A stretch of 64,000 bases of DNA from positions 1-64,000 of the forward strand of contig CAYYJQ010000003.1 of assembly GCA_964472295.1 (NCBI GenBank), written 5' to 3'. The stretch is from JAJRZX01 sp964472295 (GTDB taxonomy: Bacteria > Desulfobacterota > GWC2-55-46 > JADFVP01). The position numbers were made by a program, and so were the translations under genes. Below are positions 60,596 to 64,000 of the stretch, piece after piece; the stretch's first letter is position 1, and the number at the start of each line of letters is the position of its first letter. Below the pieces are notes generated by a model that saw only the letters and a program-made list of their open reading frames with translations, made no database searches and was not told the origin of the DNA.

Positions 60596-61699
60596 TCAGG
60601 CACTGGCCCCTGCCACCGCGTCCCCGAGTTCTCTTATAAGAAGACCGTTACTCTCGCGGTCCTTAACTGCCACGCGGAAAAAACTGGGACCAAGGCCGCG
60701 TATATTTGAGAGGTCACGTATGAGGAGCCCCTTCTTAAGAAGGAGTTCCCTGAGGCGGGGGGCGTTCAGGCCAGGAACAATAAGGCGCGAGGTAAAGTAG
60801 TTAGCCCCCGAGGGATATGTCTTAAGGCCTTTAATGCCACCGAGGGCCTCTCTCATGAGAGGCCCTTCCATGCAAAGCCAGGCCCGGGCACGCCCCATGT
60901 ATTGGCGGTCAGAAAGCGAGGCAATGCCCGCCGCCACGGCCAGCGCGTTTACAGACCAGGGCGGCATATGGGGGCGCAGACGCTCAATTATATCCCTCCC
61001 TCCCACCACATAGCCAAGACGGAGCGCGGCCAGGGCAAAGAACTTTGTCATTGAGCGAAGGACGATTATGTGGCCCTCCTCCACGGCCTCTTTTGTGATG
61101 GAGAGAGACTCGTTAAAGTCAATAAAGGCCTCGTCCACGACAAACCAGGCGCCAATCTCCCGGCAGAGGTCTGATATACGCAACATAACGTCTTTTTCCA
61201 CGAGCCTCCCAATGGGATTTACAGGGTTGGCCATGTAGAGGACCTGTGGACGCCTCTCTTTGACGGCCTTCTCGAGGACCCTGTAGTCAAGGGCAAAGCC
61301 CTCTTCTTCCCGGAGAAAAAAAGGCACGACCCCGGCGCCGGAGAGGGCCAGCGCAGGGGCGTACTCACTGAAGGCGGGCTCTATTATCATGGCAAGACCA
61401 CCACGCGCCATGATGACCCGTGGAAGAAGGTATATGAACTCCGTGGAGCCATTACCTGCAAGGACGCACTCTTGCCCAACACCAATATAGGCGGAAAGGG
61501 CCCGGATTAAGCCCCGTGGGCATGGGGCGGGATAGGCCGCCGAGAGCCGCGGGTCGCGAAGCAGCGCCGCTACGGCCTGGCGCGCTCCCGGCGCGAGCCC
61601 CTCGGGGTTAATGCTTGAACTGAAATCAATTATGGAGGCCGCGTCCATGCCCCCCTCGAGGGAGGCGCCAAGTATGTCTCCGCCGTGCTCTCTAAACAT
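60596..61699 (-). CDS. cobD: Threonine-phosphate decarboxylase CobD
   Basis: PLP-dependent fold-type-I enzyme of 367 residues that makes aminopropanol phosphate for the nucleotide loop of B12. FSSSINPEG, AGNGSTEFIYLLPR, NPVNPIGRLV and the lysine in SMTKFFALAALRLGY are typical. A HisC aminotransferase is the alternative, but the N-terminal HGGD and the SSSINPEG form favour CobD. ATG at 61699 was chosen; frames further upstream cross repeat DNA. The partner genes cobQ and cbiB lie 20 kb away. Confidence 0.9.
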   Translation of the reverse strand: MFREHGGDILGASLEGGMDAASIIDFSSSINPEGLAPGARQAVAALLRDPRLSAAYPAPCPRGLIRALSAYIGVGQECVLAGNGSTEFIYLLPRVIMARGGLAMIIEPAFSEYAPALALSGAGVVPFFLREEEGFALDYRVLEKAVKERRPQVLYMANPVNPIGRLVEKDVMLRISDLCREIGAWFVVDEAFIDFNESLSITKEAVEEGHIIVLRSMTKFFALAALRLGYVVGGRDIIERLRPHMPPWSVNALAVAAGIASLSDRQYMGRARAWLCMEGPLMREALGGIKGLKTYPSGANYFTSRLIVPGLNAPRLRELLLKKGLLIRDLSNIRGLGPSFFRVAVKDRESNGLLIRELGDAVAGASA

Positions 61700-61705
61700 T
61701 ACCTG

Positions 61706-61734
61706 AAAGTATAGTAAAGCAGTCATGCTGTCAA
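61706..61734 (-). promoter_or_regulatory. Sigma-70-like promoter giving a leaderless cobD transcript
   Basis: On the minus strand, TTGACA (61729-61734), 17 bases, TACTTT (61706-61711), then 6 bases to the ATG at 61699. Confidence 0.5.
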
Positions 61735-61799
61735 GACGGTATTTGCGCCCGGGAAAATGAAAAGAAGAGAGAGAAAGGAGAGGAAGAGGGGAAGAGACC

Positions 61800-61830
61800 T
61801 TACTTTCTTTTTGAAAAAAGAAAGTTTTTT
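61800..61830. repeat. Dispersed hairpin repeat, partial
   Basis: Arms TACTTTCTTTTT and AAAAAGAAAGT of the recurring hairpin family, without the GGTTTTCTTTG part. Confidence 0.65.
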
Positions 61831-62139
61831 GATTGGGCGGTGATGTCCCTCTAAATTTTTGAAGCGTGACGCATGATAGGCAGACTTTACCCGCAGGAAA
61901 CTGCGTCAAGGAAAACCAATACCAGCGGCCCATGGCCGCTGGAAAGAACTTGATGGTTGAGGAGAGCGCAAGACCGGTGTTGTTATCAGGCAATAAAAAA
62001 ACCTGTAAAGGACGCCACCTGAGGCCTTTTTTAAGGTATAATAAGTTCAGAAAGACCTTCTCCCCCTTCACTCAGGTTGTAAGCGCCCTCGCTGTCTCAG
62101 CATTACCCTGTGGCGCGCGAGGCACAGAGTCCAGGTAAT

Positions 62140-64000
62140 ATGAAGATACTCCCCTACAGGTCTCCAGTGCAGATGGTCATCATCATGACCATCGTCATCT
62201 ACGCCATCGAGTTTCTCGTGATGATGCTCCTGAAGCATCTGAACACTGGCTCGCCCATTATGGAGGCCTTCATTGACTCCACCCTCCTTATCGTCTTTCT
62301 CGTCCCCTTTCTCTATCTCTTTCTCTTCCGCCCCCTTCTCATTCACATACGCGGCAGGCAGGAAGTGGAACGCGACCTCATAAGAGAGCGCGACAGGGTT
62401 CAGAGATACCTTGATGTGGCCGGCGTCATGCTCGTGGTCCTTAACCGTGACGGCACTGTGCGCCTGATAAACAGGCGCGGCTGCGAGATACTCGGCGAGG
62501 CAGAAGAGGATGTGCTCGGCACAAACTGGTTCGAGCGATACATACCCGAGAGATACATTGAGGAGGCCCTCAGGGCCTTTGGCGAGGTCTTTGTCTCAGG
62601 CCAATCATTCAAAGACCACTACGAGGGTGTTGTGCGCACGTCCCATGGCGAGGAGAGGTTCATGCTCTGGCATCACAGCGCGCTCAAGGAAAACAACATC
62701 GTGGTGGGCGACCTTGTCTCTGGCGAGGATATTACCGAGCGGAAGAGGATAGAGAACTTCCTCAAGGAGAGCGAGTCCAGGTTCCGCCTCATACACAATA
62801 CGGCCTTTGACGCCATTGTCATAGCCGACAGCCTCGGGCGGGTCTCTGAGTGCAACCCCGCGGCCGAGAATATTTTCGGCTATGACCACGGCGAGATGAA
62901 CGGCGTGCCCCTCCTAGACCTCATGCCCGAAAAATACCGCATGGCCCATACCGAGGGGTTCAAGAGGTTTCTTGAGACAGGCGTATCGCGCATACACGGC
63001 AAGATACTCGAACTCGAGGGCCGGAAAAAGAACGGCGAGGTCTTTCCCGTTGAGTTCACGGTCAACAGTTTCAGGCTCAGCGACAGGGTATTCCTATCGA
63101 GTACCATCCGCGACATAACGGAGCGCAAGAAGGCAGAGGAAGAAAAGGAGACTATCCGGCTCCAACTCCACCAGGCCCAGAAGATGGACGCCATAGGGAG
63201 GCTTGCCGGGGGTATTGCCCATGACTTTAACAACATACTGACCACCATACGCGGCAACGCGGAACTGACCATGGAGCTTGTGGGAAAGTTCGAGGACGCG
63301 CAGGCCAACCTACGCGAAATCATCCTCTCAGTGGCCCATGCGGCCAAACTTACACGCCAGCTCCTCATATTCAGCCGGGGCCATAGTTATGAACTCAAGC
63401 CCATGAATCTCAACACCACGATCGAGGGCCTTCTCAAGATGCTCGAGAGGCTCCTTGGCGAGGATATTGTGATAGAGACCTCCCTTGCGGAGGAGCTCTG
63501 GACCGTGCGCGCCGACGAGGGAAGCCTTGAGCAGGTCCTCCTGAACCTCTCGGTAAACGCCCGCGACGCCATGCCCGAGGGCGGCAGGCTCACTATTACA
63601 ACGGAGAACGTCGCTCCCGGAAGGGCGGTGCGTCCAGGGTCGGCACACGAAGGCCAGCCGGGCTCTGTCTGCCTTACTGTGAGAGACACTGGCGTTGGCA
63701 TTAATAAAGATGTGATACAGAGGATCTTCGAGCCCTTTTTCAGCACCAAGGAAAAGAGCAAGGGCACCGGGCTGGGCCTCTCCGTGGTCTATGGGATAGT
63801 AAAGCAGCACGGCGGCTGGATTGACGTTGCCAGCGCGCCTGGAAAGGGCAGCGTATTCCGCGTCTTCATACCCGCTGTCTCCGAGGAGCCGGAAAACATT
63901 GGAGAGGTTGAGGCGGTAATAGACGGGGGCCCTGTTGGCAAGGGCAGGAGGGTGCTAATCGTGGAGGACGACGCGAGGGTGAGGTCTGTTGCCGGTGACG
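62140..64000 (+). CDS. Hybrid sensor histidine kinase with two PAS domains (3' end cut by window)
   Basis: At least 620 residues; the gene continues past the window. Two N-terminal helices (about 10-28 and 45-68) are followed by two PAS domains (about 90-210 and 220-345, each closing with D-I-T-E-R-K), the phosphorylated H361 in GGIAHDFNN, the N-box NLSVNARDAM, DTGVGI, FEPFF and GTGLGLSVV of the ATPase, then the start of a receiver domain (VLIVEDDARVRS). ATG at 62140 has AGG upstream. It probably autophosphorylates and passes phosphate to its own receiver; the signal is unknown. Confidence 0.93.
   Translation, partial: MKILPYRSPVQMVIIMTIVIYAIEFLVMMLLKHLNTGSPIMEAFIDSTLLIVFLVPFLYLFLFRPLLIHIRGRQEVERDLIRERDRVQRYLDVAGVMLVVLNRDGTVRLINRRGCEILGEAEEDVLGTNWFERYIPERYIEEALRAFGEVFVSGQSFKDHYEGVVRTSHGEERFMLWHHSALKENNIVVGDLVSGEDITERKRIENFLKESESRFRLIHNTAFDAIVIADSLGRVSECNPAAENIFGYDHGEMNGVPLLDLMPEKYRMAHTEGFKRFLETGVSRIHGKILELEGRKKNGEVFPVEFTVNSFRLSDRVFLSSTIRDITERKKAEEEKETIRLQLHQAQKMDAIGRLAGGIAHDFNNILTTIRGNAELTMELVGKFEDAQANLREIILSVAHAAKLTRQLLIFSRGHSYELKPMNLNTTIEGLLKMLERLLGEDIVIETSLAEELWTVRADEGSLEQVLLNLSVNARDAMPEGGRLTITTENVAPGRAVRPGSAHEGQPGSVCLTVRDTGVGINKDVIQRIFEPFFSTKEKSKGTGLGLSVVYGIVKQHGGWIDVASAPGKGSVFRVFIPAVSEEPENIGEVEAVIDGGPVGKGRRVLIVEDDARVRSVAGD

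Larger units (their letters stand above)
61700..62139. other. Intergenic region before the histidine kinase
   Basis: A 440-base divergent gap holding the cobD promoter, one hairpin-family unit (61800-61830) and a diverged copy of the AAAACCAATACCAGCGGCC tail seen near 6985. I see nothing else. Confidence 0.6.

Noticed and set aside
1550..61830. CRISPR array from repeated hairpin units
   Set aside because: The units are dispersed singly over 60 kb in both orientations with no regular spacers, and no cas genes are present.

Overview
The window is a 64 kb piece of a bacterial chromosome with GC-rich coding DNA and two runs of exactly 100 N (scaffold joins). It carries no rRNA, tRNA, CRISPR array, prophage or intact insertion sequence. 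An outer membrane (Mla lipid transport, PagL-like lipid A deacylase, YaiO-type barrel), hopanoid synthesis, B12 synthesis, HD-GYP/PilZ signalling and many ATA and AGG/AGA codons point to a Gram-negative, Desulfobacterota- or Nitrospirota-like organism. This placement is inference; no marker gene settles it.

Layout. (1) 0.1-10 kb: hopanoid region, with two radical SAM genes, hpnA, ispH and hpnH on +, then a PagL-like gene, hpnG and shc on -. (2) 10.3-16.2 kb: inositol-phosphate synthase, then a complete mlaE-F-D-A-C operon on -. (3) 16.4-27 kb: a membrane-anchored phosphatase, a HEAT / glycosyltransferase / TPR-barrel module resembling exopolysaccharide export, a Spy-like protein, an unknown secreted protein, PilZ, and two acyltransferase-fold proteins. 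(4) 27-38 kb: small proteins, an antiporter and a K+ channel, a membrane spermidine-synthase-like protein, a DUF3179 gene interrupted by an in-frame TGA, an ADP-forming acyl-CoA synthetase pair, dodecin. (5) 38-49 kb: cbiB-cobQ, rsmE, a SpoIIM-like protein, yggS-proC, and 2-oxoacid dehydrogenase E1a-E1b-E2. (6) 49-64 kb: a class II glutamine amidotransferase, three tandem TMTC-like membrane TPR proteins, DsrE, queF, an HD-GYP protein, hflKC, cobD, and a hybrid histidine kinase cut by the window end.

The most striking signal is at 33991-34899. A DUF3179-family gene has TGA exactly where the family has the first cysteine of its CPLC-like motif. The frame stays open and conserved on both sides. 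Immediately downstream lies a two-stem hairpin whose loop contains AGGUCU, the apical loop of the E. coli fdhF SECIS, 19 nt from the TGA. I read this as a selenoprotein whose exported part has no cysteine.

Other unusual points are a YggS protein with a roughly 225-residue histone-H1-like tail in frame, an MlaA with a repetitive N-terminal extension of about 330 residues, a 153-bp MITE-like element in several states of decay, two abundant intergenic hairpin families, several promoters placed so that the transcript would begin at the start codon, and a probable AUC start codon in the amidotransferase gene.
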